Positions 7,514 through 15,856 of a stretch of 64,000 nucleotides of DNA are shown here, one piece after another. Source of the stretch: JAICXG01 sp963801255 (lineage in GTDB: Bacteria > Verrucomicrobiota > Verrucomicrobiia > Chthoniobacterales > UBA10450); the NCBI GenBank assembly GCA_963801255.1, contig CAWDEC010000011.1, positions 7,984 to 71,983 of the forward strand, read 5' to 3'. The translations under genes were made by a program, and so were the position numbers. The stretch's first letter is position 1; the number at the start of each line of letters is the position of its first letter. The notes under the pieces are model-generated. The model did no database searches. It was not told the DNA's origin and was given only the letters and a program-made list of their open reading frames with translations.

Positions 7514-9316
7514 CTAGGTCATTGTCACCTTGTCGGCTCCGCCGCGGCGGCCGCTTCCCGCCAGGGCAAGGATGACATCGGTTTTCGCAAGAGTTCCGAT
7601 CAGGCGATGCGCACCCTGATCACTCACCACGGGTAATCTTTCCCCAGCATGGCGGGTGAAACGATCCAACGCTTCATTCAACGTCGCACTCGGTTCGATG
7701 GTTGGGATATCCTCATGCACGATATCTCCCGCGATGACTAACTGTGCCAGCTCCGGTGCATTGAGATAGTTCTTGATATCATGTAACGAGACCGCGCCCA
7801 CAAATCTTCCCTCGTCCGCGACATAGAGATAATTGAACCGATTCGCGATGAATTTTTCCCCGATCTCGGCAAACCGCGCTGTCGGAGATACAGTCAGTGG
7901 ATTGGGTTTCATGAGATCGCGCACATGCAGCTCTGCCAGTTGGTGACGGTAATCCCCTGCTCCCTTGCGTTTCAACGCCTCACTATAGATGGAACGTTTC
8001 TCGATACTCACTGAAGTGTAATAACCAATCACGCAAGCCAGCATAAGTGGCACAATGATCTGATACTCGAGAGTGAGCTCGAAGATCATGATGATGGCCA
8101 TAATTGGCGCGTGCGTCGTCGCCGCCAGAAATGCCCCCATCCCGACGATGGCAAAGGCGCTTGGACTTCCCGTTAGGCCGAGCGGAAGATGACCGCTGGC
8201 TACGCCAAAGAGATAGCCGAGGCTGGCTCCGACAAAAAGCGTAGGTGTAAAGACACCGCCGACCGCGCCCGAGCCAAAAGTCGCAGCCGTAGCCAGCACT
8301 TTGCACAGCAGGATCACTCCGACGATTTGCCAGGCCCATTGTCCCGCCAGAATGCTGCTCGCTGCGCTGTAGCCATTGCCGCAAACCTCCGGGTAGAAAA
8401 TAGCGAGCGCGCCGACGATTGCACCGCCCGCAAGCATTTTAAGAAACACCGGCACGGAGAGACGACCTGCAAGCTGTTGGCTTACGTTGAGTAATCGCAG
8501 AAACCAGGGAGCGACCAGTCCGGCAAAAAGGCCCAGCACCATATAGGGCAGTAATTCCCAATTGGAGCGGACCTCAAAATGCGGAATGGCGTAAATGGGT
8601 TCATTCCCGATGAAAGTGCGGACGGTCACTGTCGCCATGACGGAAGCGAAAACGAGCGGGCCAAAAATTTCCATCGCGACTGATCCGAGCACGATCTCGG
8701 CGATAAAGAGCGCACCAGCGATGGGTGCGTTATAAGCCGACGCGATGCCCGCTGCCGCGCCGCACCCCACGAGCAAACGCAGTCGCGGCGTGGACCACCC
8801 GCGCCAGCGGCCCGCGCTTGAAGCAACGAGCGAAGACAGTTGCACCAACGGACCTTCGCGGCCGATCGATCCACCAGAGGCGATGGTGAACATGGCCGAA
8901 AGACATTTCACCACACTGCGCCGGGCGGAGATTTTGCCGTCACCCAGCACGACCGCTTCCATATAGTCCGAAGTCGTAACTCCCCCGTGCCAACGCATCC
9001 CCAGGAAAAGAACCAGACCGGCAAGAAACCCACCGATCGCCGGAATCGTTAGGCGCTGCCACCACGAGAGAGCGATAAAGCTTTCCACAAGTCCGGGCGT
9101 CGCACTGCCGGTCATGAGCTTATGCAGCTCGCTCGTCAGATAGCGGAAGCCGATCGAGGTGAGCGCGCCGCCGCAGCCGATCGCGCCCGCCCAGGCCAGG
9201 GTAATTTGCAGATCACTGGGATGCGCGATTTCCTTGAACCAAACCCACCACTTGAGCCGGCGGAGAAAGCCGAGATGCAGTGATGGCGCGCCCTCCGGCG
9301 CATCTTCAGTCGACAC
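7514..9316 (-). CDS. ClC-family chloride channel/transporter with C-terminal CBS pair
   Basis: 600 residues. The membrane part carries the ClC filter motifs: SGGSIGREGPLVQL (GREGP with the gating glutamate) and GSGAVGGVFTPTLFVGA (GxFxP). The last 150 residues hold two CBS motifs (HVRDLMKPNPLTVSPTARF and EDIPTIEPSATLNEALDRF), which in this family bind adenine nucleotides and modulate transport. It moves Cl- across the cytoplasmic membrane, possibly exchanging H+. The gating glutamate is present; I could not settle the internal proton glutamate that separates exchangers from channels. Octamers lie inside the gene at 8171 and 9047. The 288-bp gap to the next gene holds nothing that I recognise. 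Confidence 0.92.
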   Translation of the reverse strand: MSTEDAPEGAPSLHLGFLRRLKWWVWFKEIAHPSDLQITLAWAGAIGCGGALTSIGFRYLTSELHKLMTGSATPGLVESFIALSWWQRLTIPAIGGFLAGLVLFLGMRWHGGVTTSDYMEAVVLGDGKISARRSVVKCLSAMFTIASGGSIGREGPLVQLSSLVASSAGRWRGWSTPRLRLLVGCGAAAGIASAYNAPIAGALFIAEIVLGSVAMEIFGPLVFASVMATVTVRTFIGNEPIYAIPHFEVRSNWELLPYMVLGLFAGLVAPWFLRLLNVSQQLAGRLSVPVFLKMLAGGAIVGALAIFYPEVCGNGYSAASSILAGQWAWQIVGVILLCKVLATAATFGSGAVGGVFTPTLFVGASLGYLFGVASGHLPLGLTGSPSAFAIVGMGAFLAATTHAPIMAIIMIFELTLEYQIIVPLMLACVIGYYTSVSIEKRSIYSEALKRKGAGDYRHQLAELHVRDLMKPNPLTVSPTARFAEIGEKFIANRFNYLYVADEGRFVGAVSLHDIKNYLNAPELAQLVIAGDIVHEDIPTIEPSATLNEALDRFTRHAGERLPVVSDQGAHRLIGTLAKTDVILALAGSGRRGGADKVTMT

Positions 9317-9604
9317 GCTAACGACCTGACCTCATCCGCTGCCCGCGTCAACTCTGGGAAAGTCGAAGTGCAATAGCCATTGAAGGGCGACGTGACGGGC
9401 TAGGATTAGTTGATACCTGCGGGCCAATGCTAGAAACAATAACGCGGAAGAACAATGCTATGGCTCTGACCCCACAAGTCCTCGGACCACAAACCACGAT
9501 GTCGTGCCAAGCGGCATTTGCCCACGATTGCCGCGCCCTTGCATAGCTTATTGAAGGTCGCCGTAACCGCGGATAGGTTCCGGCCGACCAACGTAGAGAG
9601 AAAC

Positions 9605-10024
9605 ATGAAATGTCCGAAGTGTGATGGCCAAATGACGGGAGTGATTGCGTCCGACGGCAAGACCGTCGATCGGTGCGACGCGTGCCAGGGCCTGTTTGTC
9701 AGTAGCAACGCTCTGCATCTTCTGGAGCGGAACTGGTTCCTCTGGCCCGAGTCTGACAGCCACAGTGTCGACTCGGGAGATCCCGCTGTCGGCAAGCATT
9801 TTGATAAGATCGGGAAAATTGACTGCCCGGCGTGTGGCACCACGATGGCACCGATTTCCGTGCCCGATCAGCCGCATATCTGGCTGGAGCAGTGTCCAGC
9901 CTGCCAGGGTGTCTTCTTCGATGCGGGCGAACTAACCGACCTTCGCTACCATACGATGGCCGACTGGGTCCGCGATTTTCTCAAAGGGCCGCGTCGGACA
10001 TTAGTGGTTCCGGCAATGCATTGA
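9605..10024 (+). CDS. TFIIB-type zinc-ribbon protein
   Basis: 139 residues with two zf-TFIIB-like ribbons. The first is MKCPKCDGQMTGVI with VDRCDACQGLFV at residues 1-32; the second is IDCPACGTTMAPI with LEQCPACQGVFFDAGELTDL near residues 75-115. Each has CPxC...CxxC(Q)G and the typical 'G(V/L)(F/W)' turn. Proteins of this family are small, cytoplasmic and poorly characterised; zinc binding is expected from the eight cysteines. The start at 9605 is preferred because a purine-rich GAGAG lies seven to eleven bases upstream and the motif begins immediately. It stands alone, convergent with the next gene; the 299-bp gap 10025-10323 shows no gene. Confidence 0.85.
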   Translation: MKCPKCDGQMTGVIASDGKTVDRCDACQGLFVSSNALHLLERNWFLWPESDSHSVDSGDPAVGKHFDKIGKIDCPACGTTMAPISVPDQPHIWLEQCPACQGVFFDAGELTDLRYHTMADWVRDFLKGPRRTLVVPAMH

Positions 10025-10323
10025 GTTATCCCCAGAAGGGAGCCGCGCGAGTACAGAGCGATAGATACGGATGGATTCGGGATCTTTCCTGCCTCCCTAC
10101 CACGATGCGCGCCAGCTTAGATTGGGTGATTTAGGCGCTCGAAGGTCTACTTACGACTCAGTTCAATCTGCACTTGTCCGATAAGATACTTCGGCCAGAA
10201 GACGAGGCGTTAGTGTGGAGCGCAGAGCTTCCCGCAAACGCGTCATCCTGCTGCGCCCGCGCGCTTGAATGCGCTCGCTGCGAGTCATCTTGGTTTCGTT
10301 AGACCTAGGAACCCAAACGGGGA

Positions 10324-10791
10324 TTATTCTTTGTCGTAAACGGATGTGTTCGTAAACTTTTTCCCCTTCGCGGTGGTTCCGTTCAACGTCACGGCTCGGC
10401 TCTTTCCATCTGCGGTCACGACTATCCGACCCGTGGCCACTACCTTGCCGCCTTTTTTCACGACCATCGCGAGGGTTTGAGCATTTACCTTCGTGTATGC
10501 ACGCGTGTCCGAAGTGGGATCGCCGGTGACCTCGTAGTCTTTGCCATTGAATTTTCCTTTCCACTCAGCATGGACTGGCTTCCCGTCGCCATCGACACCG
10601 TCAGTCGTCACCGTCACCTTGTCTCGGATCAAACGATCGTCATAGACGACTTTCGTGTTCTTCACGGTGCCGCGCGTTAGCTTCGATTTCGCTTCGTTTA
10701 GTTTCCAGGTGCCCATCATAGGATCGGCCGCGTATAACGCCCCAGCGGCCAAGATTAATCCCAAGCTCACTGCAATGGTTTTGGTTTTCAT
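10324..10791 (-). CDS. secreted lipocalin-like/beta-barrel protein, unknown function
   Basis: 155 residues from the ATG at 10791. The signal peptide MKTKTIAVSLGLILAAGALYA ends at AADPMMGTWKLNEAKSK; 'GTWKLN..KSK' is a common opening of small secreted beta-barrel proteins in Acidobacteria and Verrucomicrobia. Alternating strands follow (VVYDDRLIRDKVTVTTDG, MVVKKGGKVVATGRIVVT) with no catalytic motif. A longer reading from 10872 would place about 27 unlikely residues before the signal peptide. Role unknown, probably periplasmic. Confidence 0.7.
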   Translation of the reverse strand: MKTKTIAVSLGLILAAGALYAADPMMGTWKLNEAKSKLTRGTVKNTKVVYDDRLIRDKVTVTTDGVDGDGKPVHAEWKGKFNGKDYEVTGDPTSDTRAYTKVNAQTLAMVVKKGGKVVATGRIVVTADGKSRAVTLNGTTAKGKKFTNTSVYDKE

Positions 10792-10960
10792 TTCTGCATC
10801 GAGCGAAGATTTCAGGAAAAGGTCAACGCTTTTCTTTCGGGCCCAACGTTTGCATCGTAATCGTGTCACCACAGGGCTTCGCTCTCGGATCCCTTGGTTG
10901 GCAGCAGGATTAGGCAGACGATGGAGCCCACCGCCACACCCGATAAGTCCTTTGCGCGAC

Positions 10961-11338
10961 TCAATTGGCTCTTTCGCCAGTCCGAGGCAAATGAGCTTTT
11001 GATTCTTGGCGAATCACTTTAACAGTCTCCCGGATCGATCTGATTTGAGGCAATTGACCTGTGCATTCACTTGTAATCAATAGGGGGTGTTCGAGAGGAT
11101 AAACCAAATTATCGGTGATCGGGATTGTGGCAACGCCGGGATCAACCAAGGGCCAGGTGGTTTCACGGAGTCGATCAAATCTCGACGTCGCGGTGGGATA
11201 CGATGTCGGAATCAACTTATCAAACTGTGCCTGAATCAGGGGTTGGCAGGAATAGGAATCGTCTCCGACGGCGCGCATGCAGGCGACCAGAGAAACAATT
11301 ACCACAATGACCCACTGTTGGCCGCATCGTTTGCTCAT
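10961..11338 (-). CDS. putative exported protein, unknown function
   Basis: 125 residues with a plausible signal peptide (CGQQWVIVVIVSLVACMRAVG) whose cysteine at residue 19 does not form a good lipobox. The mature part (DDSYSCQPLIQAQFDKLIPT...) has no recognised domain. Coding potential is moderate: amino-acid composition is reasonable and nothing else explains the segment. It is divergent from the RidA gene about 200 bp away. Confidence 0.45.
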   Translation of the reverse strand: MSKRCGQQWVIVVIVSLVACMRAVGDDSYSCQPLIQAQFDKLIPTSYPTATSRFDRLRETTWPLVDPGVATIPITDNLVYPLEHPLLITSECTGQLPQIRSIRETVKVIRQESKAHLPRTGERAN

Positions 11339-11533
11339 AAATCGATTCTGAACAAAGTCAGTTCCAATTGCAATACATTCCGGTTGAGCTAGCGGAAACG
11401 ACTGCGCCCGACCGGCGATTAAGCCGACCGCTAGTTGGTGTTATATCTCGTTTATGATACCTTCGCTACCTCAACTCAGAGCGACGTGCGCTACCGTTCT
11501 CGACAGCGTATCGCAGTCTCGTTAGGCATTACC

Positions 11534-11929
11534 ATGCGGAAGCTAATCTCCAGCGGTAGTCCATATGAACCTAAAATCGGGATTTCCCGAGCTGTGCGCG
11601 TGGGCAAGGTTATTGCCGTCTCGGGCACTGCTCCGCTTGGTCCAGACGGGCGTACAGTGGGAGTCGGAGATGCCGGCATTCAGGCGCGACGATGTCTTGA
11701 AATAATTGCCGAAGCCCTGGAGAAAGCCGGAGCTTCGATCCAGCAGGTCATTCGTACCCGCACGCTTCTCGTGCATATCGAAGATTGGAAGGCTGTCGCC
11801 GCAGTCCATGGCGAATTCTTTGCTGACATTCGACCGGCTAACACGGTTATGCAGGTGTCGCGATTTATCGATCCGGATTGGCTTGTTGAGTTAGAAGCCG
11901 ACGCGGTCATCGACGAAGAACAGAAGTAA
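11534..11929 (+). CDS. RidA/YjgF-family enamine/imine deaminase
   Basis: 131 residues from ATG 11534, matching the 125-135-residue family. GKVIAVSGTAPLGPDG near residue 22 and the C-terminal RPANTVMQVSRFIDPDWLVELEADAV correspond to the two most conserved blocks; the arginine of RPAN occupies the position that anchors the substrate carboxylate in RidA. These proteins hydrolyse reactive enamine/imine intermediates from PLP enzymes such as threonine dehydratase. An octamer preceded by GTCTC sits seven bases before the start, as in the cassette spacers at 32-50 kb, but I see no full attC here. An in-frame extension to 11435 is unlikely to be translated. Confidence 0.85.
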   Translation: MRKLISSGSPYEPKIGISRAVRVGKVIAVSGTAPLGPDGRTVGVGDAGIQARRCLEIIAEALEKAGASIQQVIRTRTLLVHIEDWKAVAAVHGEFFADIRPANTVMQVSRFIDPDWLVELEADAVIDEEQK

Positions 11930-12067
11930 GCGGGAACCCGCGGCGACATCGAGCCAACCTCCAAGTGTGATAGCCTGGTTGGACATCGCAAAACCTGAGG
12001 GAAATAGCTTGCGATGGCTGCTCGCTCTGACTAGCGATACTCAAGCGACGGGCGAGCGACCACTACC

Positions 12068-12517
12068 ATGAAGAATGCAAAAACAACCATGAAAAAGCGC
12101 AAGAGCGACGCGAAAGAAGGGAAAGGAACCTCTCCCTCCCAGCTGATCGATGCGAGAGTCAAGGAGCTGAATGATTGGCGAGGCAAGACGCTCGCTCGGG
12201 TCCGAAACCTTATTAAACAGGTCGACCCGGAAGTAATCGAGGAGTGGAAGTGGAGAGGCGTTCCGGTGTGGTCACATTCCGGAATCATCTGCACCGGCGA
12301 AACCTATAAGAGTGTCGTGAAGCTGACCTTCGCCAAGGGTGCCTCGTTGCAGGACCCTTCAGGCCTTTTCAACTCCAGCCTCGAAGGCAACGTAAGGCGT
12401 GCCATTGATATCCATGAGACCGACAAGATTGATGAGAAGGCGTTGAAGTCGCTTATTCGTGCCGCCGTGGCACTGAACACGTCAAAAGCCGCACGCAGGA
12501 TGGGAACTCGAGCCTAA
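12068..12517 (+). CDS. DUF1801 (YdhG-like) domain protein
   Basis: 149 residues. A Lys-rich N-terminal tail (about 20 residues) precedes a DUF1801 domain: LIDARVKELNDWRGKTLARV, then DPEVIEEWKWRGVPVWSHSG, KSVVKLTFAKGASLQDP, and an end with RAAVALNTSK. The WKWRG...W and KLTF..G elements are typical. Function of the family is unknown; it folds like iron-chaperone frataxin relatives. The stop lies in GAGCCTAAACGG, resembling but not matching an attC R''. It is convergent with the desaturase gene. Confidence 0.8.
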   Translation: MKNAKTTMKKRKSDAKEGKGTSPSQLIDARVKELNDWRGKTLARVRNLIKQVDPEVIEEWKWRGVPVWSHSGIICTGETYKSVVKLTFAKGASLQDPSGLFNSSLEGNVRRAIDIHETDKIDEKALKSLIRAAVALNTSKAARRMGTRA

Positions 12518-12575
12518 ACGGCACTTATCCGGGGAGAAGACAGGCAATTGCCGACCTGGCCGGGGCCGGTGGAGG

Positions 12576-13517
12576 TTATCCGGTTGAAGCGCTCTCCGTC
12601 CCTGCGCCCGTTACCGCTATCGCATATTCAGCTGCGTCATTCTGCCGGTGACGTTCCATGGCGGCCATGATTGCCTCGTCAGGCACGCGGCGCAATCCGT
12701 CGGCGAGGCCGAGCTTGGATAATGTCCAGATGGTCCACTTTGTAGGATCGAATTGCCATTCCTTCACGCCGTTGCGGTAGTCGTGTTGGAACTCGTGATG
12801 ATAGTTATGATAGCCCTCGCCAAAGGTAACCAGCGCCATCAGGGAAGAATCGCGGGCGCTGCAGCGAGTCGAGTAAGGCTGACGTCCGATCGTGTGGCAG
12901 GCGGAGTTGATAAAAAAGGTGCAATGCTGAACGAATACGACTTTTGCCACGCCGGCGATTAGCAGACCGCCGAGGGCGCCGCTCCAACCGTTCCAGATTG
13001 CGCCCACCAACGCTGGTAATCCAAGACTAACGAGCACGGCAAGCAAATGGATGTGGCGATGCTGCCACATCACGAGCGAGTCCTTCTTTAAGTCGTTCAC
13101 GTTATCGAATGGAGGTTCTGGCAGAAGCTTGAAAAGGAGCCAGCCGATGTGCGCATGAAAAAAACCCTGGCTGATATCGTAGGGGTCTTCTTCGTGGTCG
13201 ACATGTTTGTGGTGACGACGATGTTCGCTTGCCCAGAGCAAGACGGAGTTTTCGAATGCACCCGCTCCGAATACTAGGACAAAAAGCCGCACGGGCCATT
13301 TAGCACGAAAGGAGAGATGCGAGAAAAGTCGATGATAACCAAGCGTAATACTGAGACCGGTGATAACCAAAAGTGTGGCAAAGAGCGCGAACTGGAACCA
13401 ATCGAGCCCGAAGTGCCAAAGATAGAGCGGCACAGCAGTGAGAGTAAGAGCCAGGGTGCCGATCAGGAACGAACTGGTCGTCCAGTTAACCCGATGAAAG
13501 GGAATGCGAGAGAGCAT
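12576..13517 (-). CDS. acyl-CoA/acyl-lipid fatty acid desaturase
   Basis: 313 residues with all three di-iron histidine boxes: YHRLFSH near residue 62, HRRHHKHVD near 99 and YHNYHHEFQHD near 237, plus four hydrophobic segments in the usual two-plus-two arrangement. This is the delta-9 desaturase class that introduces a double bond into saturated acyl chains at the membrane. It is 26 bp downstream of the small zinc protein and infA on the same strand, which suggests co-transcription with translation genes; a cold- or growth-linked membrane adjustment is a guess. Confidence 0.9.
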   Translation of the reverse strand: MLSRIPFHRVNWTTSSFLIGTLALTLTAVPLYLWHFGLDWFQFALFATLLVITGLSITLGYHRLFSHLSFRAKWPVRLFVLVFGAGAFENSVLLWASEHRRHHKHVDHEEDPYDISQGFFHAHIGWLLFKLLPEPPFDNVNDLKKDSLVMWQHRHIHLLAVLVSLGLPALVGAIWNGWSGALGGLLIAGVAKVVFVQHCTFFINSACHTIGRQPYSTRCSARDSSLMALVTFGEGYHNYHHEFQHDYRNGVKEWQFDPTKWTIWTLSKLGLADGLRRVPDEAIMAAMERHRQNDAAEYAIAVTGAGTESASTG

Positions 13518-13543
13518 AGGAAATCTAAAGAATGCGCGCTGAG

Positions 13544-13765
13544 TTAGCGGGCGAGAATGACGTCGTTCTTAACCCATGAGTGCGCCTTATTGCAATGCGG
13601 GCAAGCGACCTTTCCTGTCTTACTTGGTATGTCAGCCCAGAGCGGCTCTTCGACGGTTTCGCCCGTCGCGATTAGCCTGGAAGTTGCAGGACAACGAACC
13701 AGGAGGCGTCGCAGTGTGCAAGGCGCTTTGCGCGGCGGCGAAGGTGCACCGAAGTAAAAATTCAT
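13544..13765 (-). CDS. small zinc-binding protein, translationally coupled to infA
   Basis: 73 residues with two cysteine pairs in ribbon form: VRCPATSRLIATG and VACPHCNKAHSWVKND. The pattern CPxT...G....CPHC...H.W is common among short unknown proteins of Proteobacteria and Verrucomicrobia. The ATG at 13765 overlaps the infA stop (TGATG), a classical coupling arrangement, which decides the start even though the first residues (MNFYFGAPSPPRKAP) look unstructured. Function unknown. Confidence 0.65.
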   Translation of the reverse strand: MNFYFGAPSPPRKAPCTLRRLLVRCPATSRLIATGETVEEPLWADIPSKTGKVACPHCNKAHSWVKNDVILAR

Positions 13766-13980
13766 CAGAGTCTGTAAACGATCCGCGCTTTATCGACGTC
13801 GTACGGCGACATCTCCAGCCGTACCCGGTCGCCTATGGTCAGACGGATGAAGCGCTTGCGCATCCGTCCGGAAATGTGAGCCAGCACGATGTGCTTACTG
13901 GCAAGCTCGACGCGAAACATGGTTCCCGCTAGCACGGAGCGGATTGTGCCTTCCAGCACGATAGCTTCTTCGGCTTTCAA
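13765..13980 (-). CDS. infA: translation initiation factor IF-1
   Basis: 71 residues, the normal length. The S1/OB-fold sequence EEAIVLEGTIRSVLAGTMFRVEL, HISGRMRKRFIRLTIGDRV and SPYDVDKARIVYRL is unmistakable IF-1. The protein binds the 30S A site during initiation. It sits alone, not in the spc ribosomal operon, and leads a three-gene unit (small zinc protein, desaturase). A strong GC hairpin lies between its start and the upstream RRM gene. Confidence 0.96.
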   Translation of the reverse strand: MKAEEAIVLEGTIRSVLAGTMFRVELASKHIVLAHISGRMRKRFIRLTIGDRVRLEMSPYDVDKARIVYRL

Positions 13981-13996
13981 AATTGTTGTTCGCTAA

Positions 13997-14026
13997 GCCG
14001 GCGCCCGGACAAACCCGGGCGCCGGC
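13997..14026 (-). terminator. 12-bp perfect GC hairpin between the RRM gene and infA
   Basis: GCCGGCGCCCGG (13997-14008) and its exact complement CCGGGCGCCGGC (14015-14026) enclose a six-base loop. It follows the RRM gene stop by 17 bp. No strong U-run follows on the minus strand (AACGAACAACAATTTT), so it may be a weak terminator, an attenuator, or an RNA-stabilising element. Confidence 0.65.
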
Positions 14027-14043
14027 CGTAAAGCAAACCGAAA

Positions 14044-14322
14044 TTACCGGCGTGAACCGGCAAACTGGCGTGGCCGTTCTTCGCGCGCCCGCGCTTCATT
14101 CACGGTTAACGCGCGGCCATGCAGTTCCTGGCCGTTGACCGCGTTCATGGCTGCCGTGGCGGAGACTTGATCGGGCATGGTGACAAAACCGAACCCGCGT
14201 GAGCGGCCGGTCATTTTATCATTGATCAAGGCCACTTCGCTGACCTGGCCGTGTTGTTCGAAAAGATCCTGCAGATCGTTTTCCGTCGTCTCAAAAGAGA
14301 GATTACCTACGTATAGTTTCAT
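14044..14322 (-). CDS. single-RRM RNA-binding protein
   Basis: 92 residues, ATG at 14322. RNP2 (KLYVGNLSF) and RNP1 (RSRGFGFVTM) are both perfect, and the fold ends with GRALTVNEARAREERPRQ and a short basic Arg/Gly tail. This is the cyanobacterial/Verrucomicrobial Rbp type, often cold-regulated, that binds single-stranded RNA. An in-frame extension to 14484 is non-homologous and probably leader RNA. It is followed by a GC hairpin and infA on the same strand. Confidence 0.92.
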   Translation of the reverse strand: MKLYVGNLSFETTENDLQDLFEQHGQVSEVALINDKMTGRSRGFGFVTMPDQVSATAAMNAVNGQELHGRALTVNEARAREERPRQFAGSRR

Positions 14323-15856
14323 TAGTGATTTTGTGGAGCAAACCTGCGAGCTACAGCGCCGTTCCCGAGAACCGGGTTTCAGAATCACCAAAGAGACAAG
14401 CTCAACTGACGACCTACCAAGCAACGAACCGAAACAGAACTTAATCCAACGGCCGCACTCTCGCCTATTTCGGACCGAAGACAAGTAATATCTCTAATGA
14501 TCGCAAAAACGATAATGCGCGGGAAAGATTTGCAGGAACTTGCGACCACCATCGGTAAGTGGCCCGAGCACGGTCGCAGATTGGGGGGAGCCATCACTCA
14601 GCTCCGCATTGAGCAGACCCGCCTCCACCATTTCGCGAACGTCTGAATCGTTTTTTGGTCGGTGAACCCGGAGTTGCCGGCTCTCTCGCCGCTGGACCGC
14701 AAGCAGGGCCTTTTGTGCGCGCGCTATATTGATTTCGCCAACTCCTTATCCAACGTCGTCTTTGAGTTCATGGGCACACCCCTCACCACACTATTCTCTC
14801 GGGGGTGATATCGATGCATCGTATCTTTTATCTGCCGTTATCTGTCTTCCGCTGCGGCCGAAGCCGGCCACTCATCCGCATCGCACGACGAGGGTTCCGC
14901 TTGGTCGCCGCGAGACCCAGGCGGTGTAAAAAGAATCCGCGCTCTTCCGTTATTCTGTGTTGCAGGCGATATAAAGCGCCATTCTGCGTGATTGTTGCTT
15001 CCATAAGTTATCCCCTCGTTTTCATCGAACTGCTTTCCAAAACCTTTCTTGCGCCATTTCTCATTTGCCGAATGGCTCACGCTTCCCGCCATCGCATCGG
15101 CAACCGATGCGATTGCTGACGGCGGCAACGTCCTCCCAGTTCGGTGCGAAAACACCGCGTCAGGGCCGACGAGCTGCATTCCTACCCGCAAACTTCCGCA
15201 ATTGTTTCTGAGCACTCTTTTGCCGTCTGATCTCATTGAGAAATAGGTCCCATTTTGTCTGTGTGTCCGGCGCAGAGAGAAGGGCCGTTTCCGGGACGGT
15301 CGATCAACGCTGCAAGTATGGCAGCAACCTAGGCTACAGCCGGAACTCGCAATCTCCTAACAGCATTTACAATTGACTTTGCGGCTAGGACGCGATGTGT
15401 GCGTTCCTTCTTTCGTTCCCAAGTTACGATCACCCAGAAAGCTCGAGAAAATAACCGGCTGCAATCAGCGGACGCACGAAGCCATCGACAAGCTCAAGCA
15501 ATCGGAGGCGAAAACGGTACCCCAGGGCGGTGTCTCTCTATTTTCTTCCACTGACCAAAAGAGATGCCTGTTCAAAACTTCGTCACACAAGCGGCCGCAA
15601 AAACTTCGATGAATGGTTCTCGACGGCTTTGTCTGGCGGATAAGTCCCGCGTGGCCCTTGTGCCCCACAAGTCGCACGTCTTCGTCAGTATTTCTCTTAG
15701 CGAACATGTTTAGCCTGCGATCGACTCCGCACCCGGCGATTTGGGTCCAGGAAGACGGTATTTTTCAGCCGCCCTAACGTAACGAAGTAGTTACGAGATA
15801 ATACTTTCGCCATCAGGGAACGTGATTTCCCTTTCGCAACACTAAACTACAAAACT
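14323..15856. other. gene-poor interval of about 1.5 kb
   Basis: No reading frame here looks like a protein. The longest ones (for example minus 14838-15236, 132 codons) have no recognisable domain or ribosome site and overlap each other. The first 150 bp are the probable leader of the RRM gene. One short perfect hairpin stands out (15091-15113). No octamer copy is present. I see no tRNA or other structured RNA that I can name. Confidence 0.5.
15091..15113. repeat. perfect 10-bp hairpin
   Basis: ATCGCATCGG, a three-base loop CAA, then CCGATGCGAT, fully complementary. No T-run follows on either side, so it is not a typical terminator; it could be a protein-binding palindrome or part of an unrecognised RNA. 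Confidence 0.5.

Noticed and set aside
11400..11527. A full attC site before the RidA gene
   Set aside because: Only the R'-like CTCGTTAGGC end is present; no R''/L'' partner with matching complementarity could be found.
14838..15236. A 132-codon minus-strand frame in the gene-poor interval
   Set aside because: No homologous-looking segment, overlaps another frame of similar length on the other strand, and contains the perfect hairpin.
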